Positions 15,923-30,094 of a stretch of 64,000 nucleotides of DNA are shown here, piece after piece. The stretch lies in contig NZ_AP027764.1 in the NCBI RefSeq assembly GCF_036503815.1, positions 3,906,001 through 3,970,000 on the forward strand, read 5' to 3'. Positions within the stretch are counted from its first letter, which is position 1. Each line of letters begins with the position of its first letter. The position numbers and the translations under genes were made by a program. This DNA is from Escherichia coli. GTDB taxonomy: Bacteria; Pseudomonadota; Gammaproteobacteria; Enterobacterales; Enterobacteriaceae. The notes beneath the pieces were generated by a model, which was given only the letters and a program-made list of their open reading frames with translations, was not told the DNA's origin and made no database searches.

Positions 15923-17281
15923 ATGAAGGCAAAAGCGATATTACTCGCCTCTGTCCTGCTCGTGGGTTGCCAGAGTACCGGCAACGTTCAACAGCACGCA
16001 CAGAGCCTTTCTGCAGCTGGTCAAGGGGAAGCAGCAAAGTTTACAAGTCAGGCACGATGGATGGACGATGGGACGTCTATCGCGCCAGATGGTGACTTGT
16101 GGGCTTTCATTGGCGACGAGCTAAAGATGGGAATTCCGGAAAATGACCGGATTCGCGAACAGAAACAGAAATATTTACGCAATAAGAGCTATCTCCACGA
16201 TGTAACTTTACGGGCAGAGCCGTATATGTACTGGATAGCCGGGCAAGTTAAAAAACGTAACATGCCTATGGAACTGGTACTACTACCCATAGTGGAGAGC
16301 GCTTTTGATCCTCACGCGACGTCTGGCGCCAATGCCGCAGGCATCTGGCAGATCATTCCGAGCACGGGGCGCAATTATGGTTTGAAACAGACCCGCAATT
16401 ATGACGCGCGTCGCGATGTTGTTGCTTCAACGACTGCCGCGCTGAACATGATGCAGCGTCTGAACAAGATGTTTGACGGCGACTGGCTTCTGACCGTAGC
16501 GGCTTATAACAGCGGCGAAGGTCGGGTCATGAAGGCAATTAAAACGAACAAAGCGCGTGGGAAATCCACGGACTTCTGGTCGTTACCGTTGCCGCAGGAA
16601 ACGAAACAGTACGTGCCTAAAATGCTGGCATTGAGTGATATTCTCAAAAACAGCAAGCGTTATGGTGTACGTCTGCCAACGACTGATGAAAGCCGTGCTC
16701 TGGCGCGTGTGCACCTGAGCAGCCCGGTTGAAATGGCGAAGGTTGCAGATATGGCGGGAATTTCCGTCAGCAAGCTGAAGACATTCAACGCTGGCGTGAA
16801 AGGCTCCACGCTGGGCACAAGTGGCCCGCAGTACGTGATGGTGCCAAAGAAGCATGCAGATCAACTGCGTGAATCTCTGGCTTCAGGCGAAATTGCTGCT
16901 GTACAGTCGACGCTGGTTGCCGACAATATGCCGCTTAACAGCCGTGTTTACACCGTACGCTCTGGCGACACGCTTTCAAGTATCGCTTCACGTCTCGGCG
17001 TAAGCACCAAAGATTTGCAGCAGTGGAACAAACTGCGCGGAACTAAGCTGAAGCCAGGCCAAAGTTTGACGATTGGTGCAGGCAGTAGCGCACAGCGACT
17101 GGCAAACAACAGCGATAGCATTACGTATCGTGTGCGCAAAGGCGATTCGCTTTCAAGCATTGCTAAACGCCACGGCGTGAACATCAAAGATGTGATGCGC
17201 TGGAACAGCGACACTGCGAATCTGCAACCAGGCGATAAGCTGACGTTGTTTGTGAAAAACAACAACATGCCAGATTCCTGA
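15923..17281 (+). CDS. mltD: Membrane-bound lytic murein transglycosylase D
   Basis: A 452-residue outer-membrane lipoprotein with lipobox LLVGC (Cys16). A family 1 SLT domain contains the catalytic Glu in LLPIVESAFDPHATSGANAA and the AAYNSGEGRV motif. Two C-terminal LysM repeats (YTVRSGDTLSSIAS and YRVRKGDSLSSIAK, about residues 343-385 and 402-446) bind peptidoglycan. It cleaves glycan strands to 1,6-anhydro ends. It is followed by a bidirectional terminator. Confidence 0.97.
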   Translation: MKAKAILLASVLLVGCQSTGNVQQHAQSLSAAGQGEAAKFTSQARWMDDGTSIAPDGDLWAFIGDELKMGIPENDRIREQKQKYLRNKSYLHDVTLRAEPYMYWIAGQVKKRNMPMELVLLPIVESAFDPHATSGANAAGIWQIIPSTGRNYGLKQTRNYDARRDVVASTTAALNMMQRLNKMFDGDWLLTVAAYNSGEGRVMKAIKTNKARGKSTDFWSLPLPQETKQYVPKMLALSDILKNSKRYGVRLPTTDESRALARVHLSSPVEMAKVADMAGISVSKLKTFNAGVKGSTLGTSGPQYVMVPKKHADQLRESLASGEIAAVQSTLVADNMPLNSRVYTVRSGDTLSSIASRLGVSTKDLQQWNKLRGTKLKPGQSLTIGAGSSAQRLANNSDSITYRVRKGDSLSSIAKRHGVNIKDVMRWNSDTANLQPGDKLTLFVKNNNMPDS

Positions 17282-17294
17282 CAAACCAGATAAT

Positions 17295-17326
17295 AAAAAG
17301 GCACCGATTCCCCCGGTGCCTTTTTT
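17295..17326. terminator. Bidirectional terminator between mltD and yafE
   Basis: The stem GGCACCG/CGGTGCC has a 7-base loop, A-run on the left and T-run on the right. It serves converging transcripts of mltD (plus) and yafE (minus). Confidence 0.88.
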
Positions 17327-17328
17327 AT

Positions 17329-18099
17329 TTATGCCGCTTTATGTGCTTCTACCATGATGATATCACTGGTGAAAGAGCCATCATTCTGCAAGGCAAAATA
17401 CGTTTTCACCTCTGTCGATGCGCTCTGTTGGTAAATGCGAATAGCGTCTACTAACGCTTCTGGCGTACGCATTCTCTCGACCCATGAAGAAAATTCCAGC
17501 GGTAACTTATCTGTAATTAAATTATCAACTATCAGATTGGCTTCATTGATTAACGTCAACCACTCACCGCTGGCGTAGTTTCGTACGTGAGAGGTATCGC
17601 GTAATGCTTCTACCGTCTGTAACCAGATGTCGCGCACTGGGTGGCCCGGAGACATTACGTCCATCACAATCAGCCTACCGCCAGGTTTCAATATCCTATT
17701 CACTTCACGCAGTGCTGCACCAACATCATGCCAGTGATGGGCAGAATAACGGCTGATAACAATATCAAATGCGTTATCGGCAAATGGCAGACTTTCGGCA
17801 TAACCCTGGCGGGTGGTGATATTTTTCAGTTGCCGGGCTTCGGCAGCTTGTGCCACGACATCCAGCATTTGGGCAGATAAGTCATACGCCACCACCGCGC
17901 TCACGTTTTGCGCAGCAACAAAGCTGGCATGCCCTGCTCCGCAGCCCATATCAAGTACACTTGCATCAGGATAATCAGCCAGACGCACCGCCAGGCGCTG
18001 TAAATCTCGTCCGGATGCATGTACGGTACTGGTCAGATATTCGCTGGCTTGAGAGCTAAACTGCTTTTCTACGTGGTCATGGTGGGATTGTGTTGTCAT
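17329..18099 (-). CDS. yafE: SAM-dependent methyltransferase YafE
   Basis: A 256-residue UbiE-like class I methyltransferase. Motif I VLDMGCGAGHASF, DLSAQMLDVV, the DIVISRYSAHHW segment and LKPGGRLIVMDVMSP are all present. The substrate is unknown. The N-terminus HHDHVEKQFSSQASEYLTS is typical of the group, so this full-length form is preferred over the shorter product annotated in some E. coli strains. It lies downstream of yafD with a 77-base gap, same strand. Confidence 0.9.
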   Translation of the reverse strand: MTTQSHHDHVEKQFSSQASEYLTSTVHASGRDLQRLAVRLADYPDASVLDMGCGAGHASFVAAQNVSAVVAYDLSAQMLDVVAQAAEARQLKNITTRQGYAESLPFADNAFDIVISRYSAHHWHDVGAALREVNRILKPGGRLIVMDVMSPGHPVRDIWLQTVEALRDTSHVRNYASGEWLTLINEANLIVDNLITDKLPLEFSSWVERMRTPEALVDAIRIYQQSASTEVKTYFALQNDGSFTSDIIMVEAHKAA

Positions 18100-18176
18100 T
18101 GCGCTGTCCTTTTGTTGTTTGAGTATAAAAGGGCAGCGCCAAACGTTGGTCTGCCCTGTGGCAGACCTGACATACC

Positions 18177-18977
<801 letters not shown>

Positions 18978-19217
18978 TTTTGACTTTGAAACCTCTATTA
19001 CGTCAACCCTTCCGCACTCGGGAGGGTTCTACTGTTATAGGGATTTTAGCTCACTCTTTCAACGAGCAATTGTATATTGTTATGTAAGCAAGTGCTTACA
19101 CCGGTCAGAAATTTGCTCATTATTGAGAACATTAAATCGGATGACATATCACGCATCCTGATGGTTTAATGACAAATAAATTCAAAATATCTCATCTATT
19201 TTGCAACAGGAGCAAAA

Positions 19218-20132
19218 ATGAAAGCCACGTCGGAAGAACTCGCCATTTTTGTTTCGGTCGTCGAAAGCGGCAGCTTTAGCCGGGCAGCGGAACAATTAGG
19301 GCAAGCAAACTCAGCGGTAAGCCGGGCGGTGAAAAAGCTGGAGATGAAACTTGGCGTTAGCCTGCTTAATCGGACCACGCGGCAACTTAGCCTGACGGAA
19401 GAAGGCGAGCGTTATTTTCGTCGCGTACAGTCAATTTTGCAGGAGATGGCAGCGGCAGAATCAGAAATTATGGAGACGCGTAATACACCGCGTGGACTGT
19501 TACGCATCGATGCCGCAACTCCAGTGGTGCTGCACTTTCTGATGCCGTTAATTAAGCCTTTCCGTGAACGCTATCCGGAAGTTACTTTATCGCTAGTCTC
19601 CTCCGAAACGATTATTAATTTGATCGAAAGAAAAGTGGATGTCGCGATACGCGCCGGTACGTTAACGGATTCCAGCTTACGTGCCAGGCCGTTATTTAAC
19701 AGTTATCGAAAAATTATCGCCTCCCCCGATTATATTTCCCGCTACGGGAAGCCAGAAACGATCGACGATTTAAAGCAACATATTTGCCTGGGATTCACTG
19801 AACCCGCTTCCCTCAATACCTGGCCGATAGCCTGTAGCGATGGACAATTACATGAGGTGAAGTATGGTTTGTCATCCAATAGTGGGGAAACACTGAAACA
19901 GCTTTGCCTGAGTGGCAACGGGATTGCGTGTTTGTCCGACTACATGATCGACAAAGAAATCGTTCGCGGAGAATTGGTGGAGTTAATGGCAGATAAAGTG
20001 TTGCCAGTGGAAATGCCATTCAGTGCAGTCTATTACAGCGACCGTGCGGTAAGTACGCGCATCCGGGCTTTTATCGATTTCCTTAGCGAGCATGTAAAAA
20101 CAGCTCCCGGAGGAGCTGTCAGAGAGGCTTAA
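19218..20132 (+). CDS. yafC: LysR-family transcriptional regulator YafC
   Basis: A 304-residue LysR regulator. The N-terminal winged helix-turn-helix is FVSVVESGSFSRAAEQLGQA-type (residues 10-30) with NRTTRQLSLTEEG. The remainder is a periplasmic-binding-like effector domain (RGLLRIDAATPVVLHFLMPL). Target and ligand unknown. An AGGAGC ribosome site precedes the ATG. The last codons contain an inverted repeat (ACAGCTCC/GGAGCTGT at about 20099-20118) that may end transcription. Its stop overlaps the dkgB stop by 4 bases, convergently; LysR genes often control a neighbour, here possibly dkgB (inference). Confidence 0.93.
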   Translation: MKATSEELAIFVSVVESGSFSRAAEQLGQANSAVSRAVKKLEMKLGVSLLNRTTRQLSLTEEGERYFRRVQSILQEMAAAESEIMETRNTPRGLLRIDAATPVVLHFLMPLIKPFRERYPEVTLSLVSSETIINLIERKVDVAIRAGTLTDSSLRARPLFNSYRKIIASPDYISRYGKPETIDDLKQHICLGFTEPASLNTWPIACSDGQLHEVKYGLSSNSGETLKQLCLSGNGIACLSDYMIDKEIVRGELVELMADKVLPVEMPFSAVYYSDRAVSTRIRAFIDFLSEHVKTAPGGAVREA

Positions 20133-20932
20133 TCCCATTCAGGAGCCAGACCTACCGGGCTAACCAGGCGGTCGTTGCAATCCAGTGCGGCGATCGCTTT
20201 TTTATCTTCGGCATCAAGCTGTAAATTTTGTGCCTTAAGATTACTCTCCAGGTTTTCACGTCTAGTAGAAGAAGGAATTACCGAGTAACCTTCCCCCATA
20301 GCCCACGCCAGAATCACTTGTGCCGGAGTCGCATTGTGTTTAGCTGCGATACGAGCAATAACCTCATTTTTCAGTGCCTTACCATAAGCCAGCGTCATAT
20401 AGGAAGTAATATGGATGCCGTGCTGTTTAGCCCAATCAACCACTTTACGGTTTTGCAGATAAGGAGAGAGTTCAATCTGGTTAGTAGCGATGTTTTCAGC
20501 ACCAACAGCAGCAATCGCTTTTTCCATCAATGGGATCGTGAAGTTGGAAATACCGATCTCACACGTCAGACCTTGTTTTTTGGCTTCCAGCAGCGCCTGC
20601 ATAAACTCTTCAACAGAGACTTCATCGTTTGGTGACGGCCAGTGAATTAGCGCCAGATCAACATAATCGGTACGCAATTTTTGCAGACTCTCTTTCAGAC
20701 TCGGGATCAGTTTGTCTTTGCTGAGATTTTCAATCCAGATTTTAGTGGTGATGTAGAGTTCATTACGTGGCACGCCACTTTCTGCAATCGCCTGACCTAC
20801 TGCGGCTTCGTTATCATAGATTTGTGCGGTATCAATTGCGCGATAACCAAGTTCAAGCGCCGTTTTCACAGATGAAATAACAACGTCGTCTTTCAGACGA
20901 AAAGTACCTAAACCAAATGCAGGGATAGCCAT
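20129..20932 (-). CDS. dkgB: Aldo-keto reductase DkgB (methylglyoxal / 2,5-diketo-gluconate reductase B)
   Basis: A 267-residue aldo-keto reductase. The catalytic tetrad is intact: Asp34 and Tyr39 in AIDTAQIYDNE, Lys64 in ITTKIW and His97 in LALIHWPSP. The NADPH site is represented by VIPSSTRRENLESNL near the C-terminus. It reduces 2,5-diketo-D-gluconate and methylglyoxal, complementing gloB nearby in aldehyde detoxification. It is the last gene downstream of rrnH/aspU on the same strand, separated by the aspU terminator. Confidence 0.95.
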   Translation of the reverse strand: MAIPAFGLGTFRLKDDVVISSVKTALELGYRAIDTAQIYDNEAAVGQAIAESGVPRNELYITTKIWIENLSKDKLIPSLKESLQKLRTDYVDLALIHWPSPNDEVSVEEFMQALLEAKKQGLTCEIGISNFTIPLMEKAIAAVGAENIATNQIELSPYLQNRKVVDWAKQHGIHITSYMTLAYGKALKNEVIARIAAKHNATPAQVILAWAMGEGYSVIPSSTRRENLESNLKAQNLQLDAEDKKAIAALDCNDRLVSPVGLAPEWD

Positions 20933-21055
20933 AATATGCCTCTTTTAATGCTATGTTCGTTAACTGAGATGATTATGGACTTTAGACTGTTGCGGAAAAA
21001 GGGCATAAAATGCAGAGGATTTTTGCAATTATGGCAACAATAAACATACAGACGA

Positions 21056-21083
21056 AAAAAAACCTCGAGCGTTAACTCGAGGC
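21056..21083 (-). terminator. Terminator of the rrnH-aspU transcript
   Basis: On the minus strand the stem GCCTCGAG/CTCGAGGT has loop TTAACG and is followed by TTTTTTTT. It lies 11 bases past aspU. Confidence 0.9.
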
Positions 21084-21094
21084 TTCTTAATAAG

Positions 21095-21171
21095 TGGCGG
21101 AACGGACGGGACTCGAACCCGCGACCCCCTGCGTGACAGGCAGGTATTCTAACCGACTGAACTACCGCTCC
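21095..21171 (-). tRNA. aspU: tRNA-Asp (GTC), aspU
   Basis: A 77-base tRNA identical to aspV (12871-12947), with anticodon GTC and encoded CCA. It is the distal tRNA of the rrnH operon, 52 bases beyond the 5S gene. Confidence 0.97.
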
Positions 21172-21223
21172 ACCGAATTCTTTTACAACCACCGGTTTTA
21201 TGACCGGCTTACTGCTAAATTTG

Positions 21224-21343
21224 ATGCCAGGCAGTTCCCTACTCTCGCATGGGGAGACCCCACACTACCATCGGCGCTACGGCGTTTCACTTCTGAGTTC
21301 GGCATGGGGTCAGGTGGGACCACCGCGCTAAGGCCGCCAGGCA
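21224..21343 (-). rRNA. rrfH: 5S ribosomal RNA
   Basis: 120 bases on the minus strand, from TGCCTGGCGGCC to GAACTGCCAGGCAT, the full E. coli 5S length. The GGCCTTAGCGCGG variant near the 5' end is one of the forms seen among E. coli rrf copies. Confidence 0.97.
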
Positions 21344-21436
21344 AATTCTGTTTCATCAGACCGCTTCTGCGTTCTGATTTAATCTGTATCAGGCTGAAAA
21401 TCTTCTCTCAATCCGCCAAAACATCTTCGGCGTTGT

Positions 21437-24340
<2,904 letters not shown>

Positions 24341-24438
24341 TCACAACCCGAAGATGTTTCACTTCTGATTGCGAAAATTTGAGAGACTCACGAACAACTC
24401 TCGTTGTTCAGTGTTTCAATTTTCAGCTTGATCCAGAT

Positions 24439-24450
24439 TTTTAAAGAGCA
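24439..24450 (-). promoter_or_regulatory. Spacer boxA antitermination site
   Basis: TGCTCTTTAAAA on the minus strand, upstream of 23S in the 16S-23S spacer. It matches the boxA core that loads the Nus antitermination complex. Confidence 0.75.
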
Positions 24451-24513
24451 AAACTTCGCAGTGAACCTTTGCAGGTACACTCTGAAGTATTTTTTATTTA
24501 ATCACTACAGAGA

Positions 24514-24589
24514 TGGTGGAGCTATGCGGGATCGAACCGCAGACCTCCTGCGTGCAAAGCAGGCGCTCTCCCAGCTGAGCTATAGCCCC
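24514..24589 (-). tRNA. alaV: tRNA-Ala (TGC), alaV
   Basis: A 76-base spacer tRNA, GGGGCTATAGCTCAG to GCTCCACCA, with anticodon loop TTTGCAC (anticodon TGC). It is the second tRNA of the rrnH spacer, in the order Ile then Ala. Confidence 0.97.
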
Positions 24590-24631
24590 ATAACATGTAG
24601 TTAAAACCTCTTCAAATTTGCGGTGCAAATT

Positions 24632-24708
<77 letters not shown>

Positions 24709-24776
24709 GTAGAGATTTTACTGCTCATTTTCATCAGACAATCTGTGTGAGCACTGCAAAGTACAGTTCTTTAAGG

Positions 24777-26318
<1,542 letters not shown>

Positions 26319-26450
26319 AAAAGTTTGATGCTCAAAGAATTAAACTTCGTAATGAATTACGTGTTCACTCTTGAGACTTGGTATTCATTTTTCGTCTTGC
26401 GACGTTAAGAATCCGTATCTTCGAGTGCCCACACAGATTGTCTGATAAAT

Positions 26451-26462
26451 TGTTAAAGAGCA
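26451..26462 (-). promoter_or_regulatory. Leader boxA antitermination site of rrnH
   Basis: TGCTCTTTAACA on the minus strand in the leader, followed by the ATTTATCAGACAATC-type leader sequence. It is the standard boxA of E. coli rRNA operons. Confidence 0.88.
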
Positions 26463-26502
26463 GTTGCGATGCGGCTTTCAGCTCACTGTCGCGAGGTGGC
26501 GT

Positions 26503-26530
26503 ATATTACGCTTTCCTCTTTCAGAGTCAA
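26503..26530 (-). promoter_or_regulatory. rrnH P2 promoter
   Basis: TTGACT (26525-26530) and TAATAT (26503-26508) with a 16-base spacer on the minus strand, the usual P2 arrangement about 110 bases downstream of P1. Confidence 0.88.
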
Positions 26531-26613
26531 CCCTGAATTTCAGGATTTTTTCTCTTCAACCGAACCGGCTGTTTGTGTGAAGTGATTCACATCCGCCGTG
26601 TCGATGGAGGCGC

Positions 26614-26641
26614 ATTATAGGGAGTCGTTTCAGGAAGACAA
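26614..26641 (-). promoter_or_regulatory. rrnH P1 promoter
   Basis: TTGTCT (26636-26641) and TATAAT (26614-26619) with a 16-base spacer, followed by a GC-rich discriminator (GCGCCTCC), the signature of stringently controlled rRNA P1 promoters. The upstream UP/Fis region extends into the end of gmhB. Confidence 0.9.
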
Positions 26642-26684
26642 GCGGAAAAATGCATTTTTATTTCAACCGCTCATCTTTTAATCA

Positions 26685-27257
26685 TTACGCCGGTTTTTGC
26701 TGCTTTTTTATCGCTTGCGGCAGGTCTGCCAGGCTATTTAACACCCAATCCGCCGCGTTTTCTGCTTCAGGCGTAATAGGTTTTCCCGTACGCACCAGCA
26801 CTTTTGTTCCCACGTTCGCCGCAGCCGCTGCCTGCATATCTTCTAATTTATCGCCCACCATATAAGAAGCAGCCATATCAATATGTAAATAATCGCGTGC
26901 TGACAAAAGCATCCCCGGATGTGGTTTGCGGCAATCGCAGACCTGACGAAACTCTTCAACACTACCCTGCGGATGATGCGGGCAATAATAGATGCCATCC
27001 AGATCGACATCGCGGTCCGCCAGCGACCAGTCCATCCACTCGGTCAGCGTTTCAAACTGTGCTTCAGTAAATTTACCGCGAGCAATGCCAGACTGGTTGG
27101 TTACTACCACCAGCGCAAAGCCCATTTTTTTTAGCTCGCGCATGGCGTCAATAACACCGTCGATAAATTCAAAGTTGTCGATCTCATGGACATAGCCGTG
27201 ATCGACATTAATGGTGCCATCACGGTCAAGAAAAATTGCGGGTACGCTCTTCGCCAC
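26685..27257 (-). CDS. gmhB: D-glycero-beta-D-manno-heptose 1,7-bisphosphate 7-phosphatase
   Basis: A 190-residue HAD-superfamily phosphatase of the ADP-heptose pathway for LPS inner core. The nucleophile motif FLDRDGTINVD (residues 9-19) is present, as are VVTNQSGIARGKF, the zinc-binding Cys/His set in YYCPHHPQG and CDCRKPHPGML, and MVGDKLEDMQAA. It ends QQKPA, one residue shorter than the K-12 product as I recall it. Its stop is only 43 bases from the rrnH P1 -35 element, same strand, so gmhB transcription may run into rrnH. Confidence 0.97.
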   Translation of the reverse strand: MAKSVPAIFLDRDGTINVDHGYVHEIDNFEFIDGVIDAMRELKKMGFALVVVTNQSGIARGKFTEAQFETLTEWMDWSLADRDVDLDGIYYCPHHPQGSVEEFRQVCDCRKPHPGMLLSARDYLHIDMAASYMVGDKLEDMQAAAAANVGTKVLVRTGKPITPEAENAADWVLNSLADLPQAIKKQQKPA

Positions 27258-27346
27258 CTTTTATAGCTCCTTAATAAGGCATGTGACGCTAGTATCGCAT
27301 GTTTCGACCTGCAAGAAAGTGCTCTTCGCATAAACCTGATTGATTT

Positions 27347-27370
27347 AGACGTCTGGATGCCTTAACATCC
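27347..27370. promoter_or_regulatory. MetJ operator (met boxes) of metNIQ
   Basis: A perfect met box AGACGTCT at 27347-27354, followed by two degenerate 8-base units (GGATGCCT, TAACATCC). It lies 75-98 bases upstream of metN. MetJ with S-adenosylmethionine represses methionine genes by cooperative binding to such tandem boxes. Confidence 0.85.
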
Positions 27371-27444
27371 ATTTCATTGACGGCTTTGACCGTTTCAGGC
27401 ATTCGAAATGCCACGACTAACTTAATGACGATAATAAATAATCA

Positions 27445-28476
27445 ATGATAAAACTTTCGAATATCACCAAAGTGTTCCACCAGGGCACCCGCACCATCCA
27501 GGCGTTGAACAACGTCAGCCTGCATGTGCCAGCTGGACAAATTTATGGCGTTATCGGTGCCTCAGGCGCGGGTAAAAGTACGCTTATCCGTTGTGTAAAC
27601 CTGCTGGAGCGCCCAACCGAGGGTAGCGTGCTGGTCGATGGTCAGGAACTGACCACGCTGTCAGAATCCGAGTTGACCAAAGCTCGCCGCCAGATTGGTA
27701 TGATTTTCCAGCATTTTAACCTGCTCTCTTCGCGCACTGTTTTTGGCAACGTGGCACTGCCGCTGGAGCTGGACAACACGCCGAAAGACGAGATTAAACG
27801 TCGCGTGACAGAATTACTGTCATTGGTTGGTCTTGGCGATAAGCATGATAGTTACCCGTCTAACCTTTCCGGTGGGCAGAAACAACGTGTGGCGATTGCC
27901 CGTGCGTTAGCCAGCAATCCCAAAGTATTGCTGTGTGATGAGGCCACCAGCGCGCTGGACCCGGCAACAACACGTTCTATTCTCGAACTGCTGAAAGACA
28001 TCAATCGTCGTCTGGGTTTGACGATTCTGTTGATCACCCACGAAATGGACGTTGTGAAGCGCATTTGTGATTGCGTGGCGGTGATCAGTAATGGCGAGTT
28101 GATCGAGCAGGACACGGTAAGTGAAGTGTTCTCGCATCCGAAAACGCCGCTAGCGCAGAAGTTTATTCAGTCGACCCTGCATCTGGATATCCCGGAAGAC
28201 TATCAGGAACGACTGCAAGCGGAACCATTCGCTGACTGCGTGCCGATGCTGCGTCTGGAGTTTACCGGTCAATCGGTCGATGCCCCGCTGCTTTCTGAAA
28301 CCGCGCGTCGTTTCAACGTCAATAACAACATTATTAGCGCGCAGATGGATTACGCCGGTGGCGTTAAGTTCGGCATCATGCTGACTGAAATGCACGGCAC
28401 ACAACAAGATACGCAAGCCGCCATTGCCTGGCTGCAGGAACACCATGTAAAAGTAGAGGTACTGGGTTATGTCTGA
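27445..28476 (+). CDS. metN: D/L-methionine ABC transporter ATP-binding protein
   Basis: A 343-residue ABC ATPase. The Walker A is GASGAGKS (38-45), the signature LSGGQKQRVAIARAL (about 140) and the Walker B LLCDEATSALDP; an H-loop follows (LLITHEMDVV). The C-terminal ~80 residues are the ACT-like NIL domain that binds methionine and inhibits transport. First gene of metNIQ under MetJ control; its stop overlaps metI by 8 bases. Confidence 0.98.
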   Translation: MIKLSNITKVFHQGTRTIQALNNVSLHVPAGQIYGVIGASGAGKSTLIRCVNLLERPTEGSVLVDGQELTTLSESELTKARRQIGMIFQHFNLLSSRTVFGNVALPLELDNTPKDEIKRRVTELLSLVGLGDKHDSYPSNLSGGQKQRVAIARALASNPKVLLCDEATSALDPATTRSILELLKDINRRLGLTILLITHEMDVVKRICDCVAVISNGELIEQDTVSEVFSHPKTPLAQKFIQSTLHLDIPEDYQERLQAEPFADCVPMLRLEFTGQSVDAPLLSETARRFNVNNNIISAQMDYAGGVKFGIMLTEMHGTQQDTQAAIAWLQEHHVKVEVLGYV

Positions 28477-29122
28477 GCCGATGATGTGGCTGCTGGTTCG
28501 TGGCGTATGGGAAACGCTGGCAATGACCTTCGTATCCGGTTTTTTTGGTTTTGTGATTGGCCTGCCGGTTGGCGTCCTGCTTTATGTCACGCGTCCGGGG
28601 CAAATTATTGCTAACGCGAAGCTGTATCGTACCGTTTCTGCGATTGTGAACATTTTCCGATCCATCCCGTTCATTATCTTGCTGGTATGGATGATTCCGT
28701 TTACTCGCGTTATTGTCGGTACATCGATTGGTTTGCAAGCAGCGATTGTTCCGCTGACAGTTGGTGCAGCACCGTTTATTGCCCGTATGGTCGAGAACGC
28801 TCTGCTGGAGATCCCAACCGGGTTAATTGAAGCTTCCCGCGCAATGGGTGCCACGCCAATGCAGATCGTCCGTAAAGTGCTGTTACCGGAGGCGTTGCCA
28901 GGTCTGGTGAATGCGGCAACTATCACCCTGATTACCCTGGTTGGTTATTCCGCAATGGGTGGCGCAGTCGGTGCCGGTGGTTTAGGTCAGATTGGCTATC
29001 AGTATGGCTACATCGGCTACAACGCGACGGTGATGAATACGGTACTGGTATTGCTGGTCATTCTGGTTTATTTAATTCAGTTCGCAGGCGACCGCATCGT
29101 CCGGGCTGTCACTCGCAAATAA
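28469..29122 (+). CDS. metI: D/L-methionine ABC transporter permease
   Basis: A 217-residue inner-membrane permease with five predicted membrane segments. The cytoplasmic coupling loop is EASRAMGATPMQIVRKVLLPEALPGL, the EAA motif that docks with MetN. It overlaps metN by 8 bases, implying coupled translation. Confidence 0.97.
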   Translation: MSEPMMWLLVRGVWETLAMTFVSGFFGFVIGLPVGVLLYVTRPGQIIANAKLYRTVSAIVNIFRSIPFIILLVWMIPFTRVIVGTSIGLQAAIVPLTVGAAPFIARMVENALLEIPTGLIEASRAMGATPMQIVRKVLLPEALPGLVNAATITLITLVGYSAMGGAVGAGGLGQIGYQYGYIGYNATVMNTVLVLLVILVYLIQFAGDRIVRAVTRK

Positions 29123-29161
29123 CGTTCAACACAACATAAATAATTGAAGAAGGAATAAGGT

Positions 29162-29977
29162 ATGGCGTTCAAATTCAAAACCTTTGCGGCAGTGGGAGCC
29201 CTGATTGGATCACTGGCACTGGTAGGCTGCGGTCAGGATGAAAAAGATCCAAACCACATTAAAGTCGGCGTGATTGTTGGTGCCGAACAGCAGGTTGCAG
29301 AAGTCGCGCAGAAAGTCGCGAAAGACAAATATGGCCTGGACGTTGAGCTGGTCACCTTCAACGACTATGTTCTGCCAAACGAAGCATTGAGCAAAGGCGA
29401 TATCGACGCCAACGCCTTCCAGCATAAACCGTACCTTGATCAGCAACTGAAAGATCGTGGCTACAAACTGGTCGCAGTAGGCAACACGTTTGTGTATCCG
29501 ATTGCCGGTTACTCCAAGAAAATCAAATCGCTGGATGAACTGCAGGATGGTTCGCAGGTTGCCGTGCCAAACGACCCGACTAACCTTGGTCGTTCACTGC
29601 TGCTGCTGCAAAAAGTGGGCTTGATCAAACTGAAAGATGGCGTTGGCCTGTTGCCAACAGTTCTTGATGTTGTTGAGAACCCAAAAAACCTGAAAATTGT
29701 TGAGCTGGAAGCACCGCAGCTGCCGCGCTCTCTGGACGATGCGCAAATCGCTCTGGCGGTTATCAACACCACCTATGCCAGCCAGATTGGCCTGACTCCG
29801 GCGAAAGACGGTATCTTTGTCGAAGATAAAGAGTCTCCGTACGTAAACCTGATCGTGACGCGTGAAGATAATAAAGACGCAGAGAACGTGAAGAAATTCG
29901 TCCAGGCTTATCAGTCTGACGAAGTTTACGAAGCAGCGAACAAAGTGTTTAACGGTGGCGCTGTTAAAGGCTGGTAA
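29162..29977 (+). CDS. metQ: D-methionine-binding lipoprotein
   Basis: A 271-residue NlpA-family lipoprotein with lipobox ALVGC (Cys23). It binds methionine in the periplasm and delivers it to MetNI. Family segments include KVGVIVGAEQQVAEVAQ, NDYVLPNEAL, DANAFQHKPYLD and VAVPNDPTNLGRSLLLL. AAGGA ribosome site. Last gene of metNIQ, closed by a terminator. Confidence 0.97.
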   Translation: MAFKFKTFAAVGALIGSLALVGCGQDEKDPNHIKVGVIVGAEQQVAEVAQKVAKDKYGLDVELVTFNDYVLPNEALSKGDIDANAFQHKPYLDQQLKDRGYKLVAVGNTFVYPIAGYSKKIKSLDELQDGSQVAVPNDPTNLGRSLLLLQKVGLIKLKDGVGLLPTVLDVVENPKNLKIVELEAPQLPRSLDDAQIALAVINTTYASQIGLTPAKDGIFVEDKESPYVNLIVTREDNKDAENVKKFVQAYQSDEVYEAANKVFNGGAVKGW

Positions 29978-30014
29978 TTTTTAGGCTGTTTCCACAATTT
30001 GTAATATCATTCAG

Positions 30015-30043
30015 GACGGGCGCTTGCCCGTCTTGTCATTTTT
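30015..30043 (+). terminator. Terminator after metQ
   Basis: The hairpin GACGGGCG/CGCCCGTC-type (GACGGGCGCTTGCCCGTC) is followed by TTGTCATTTTT, 38 bases past the metQ stop. Confidence 0.75.
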
Positions 30044-30094
30044 ACAAGCTCCTGATTCAATATTGACGTTTTGATCATACATTGAGGAAATACT

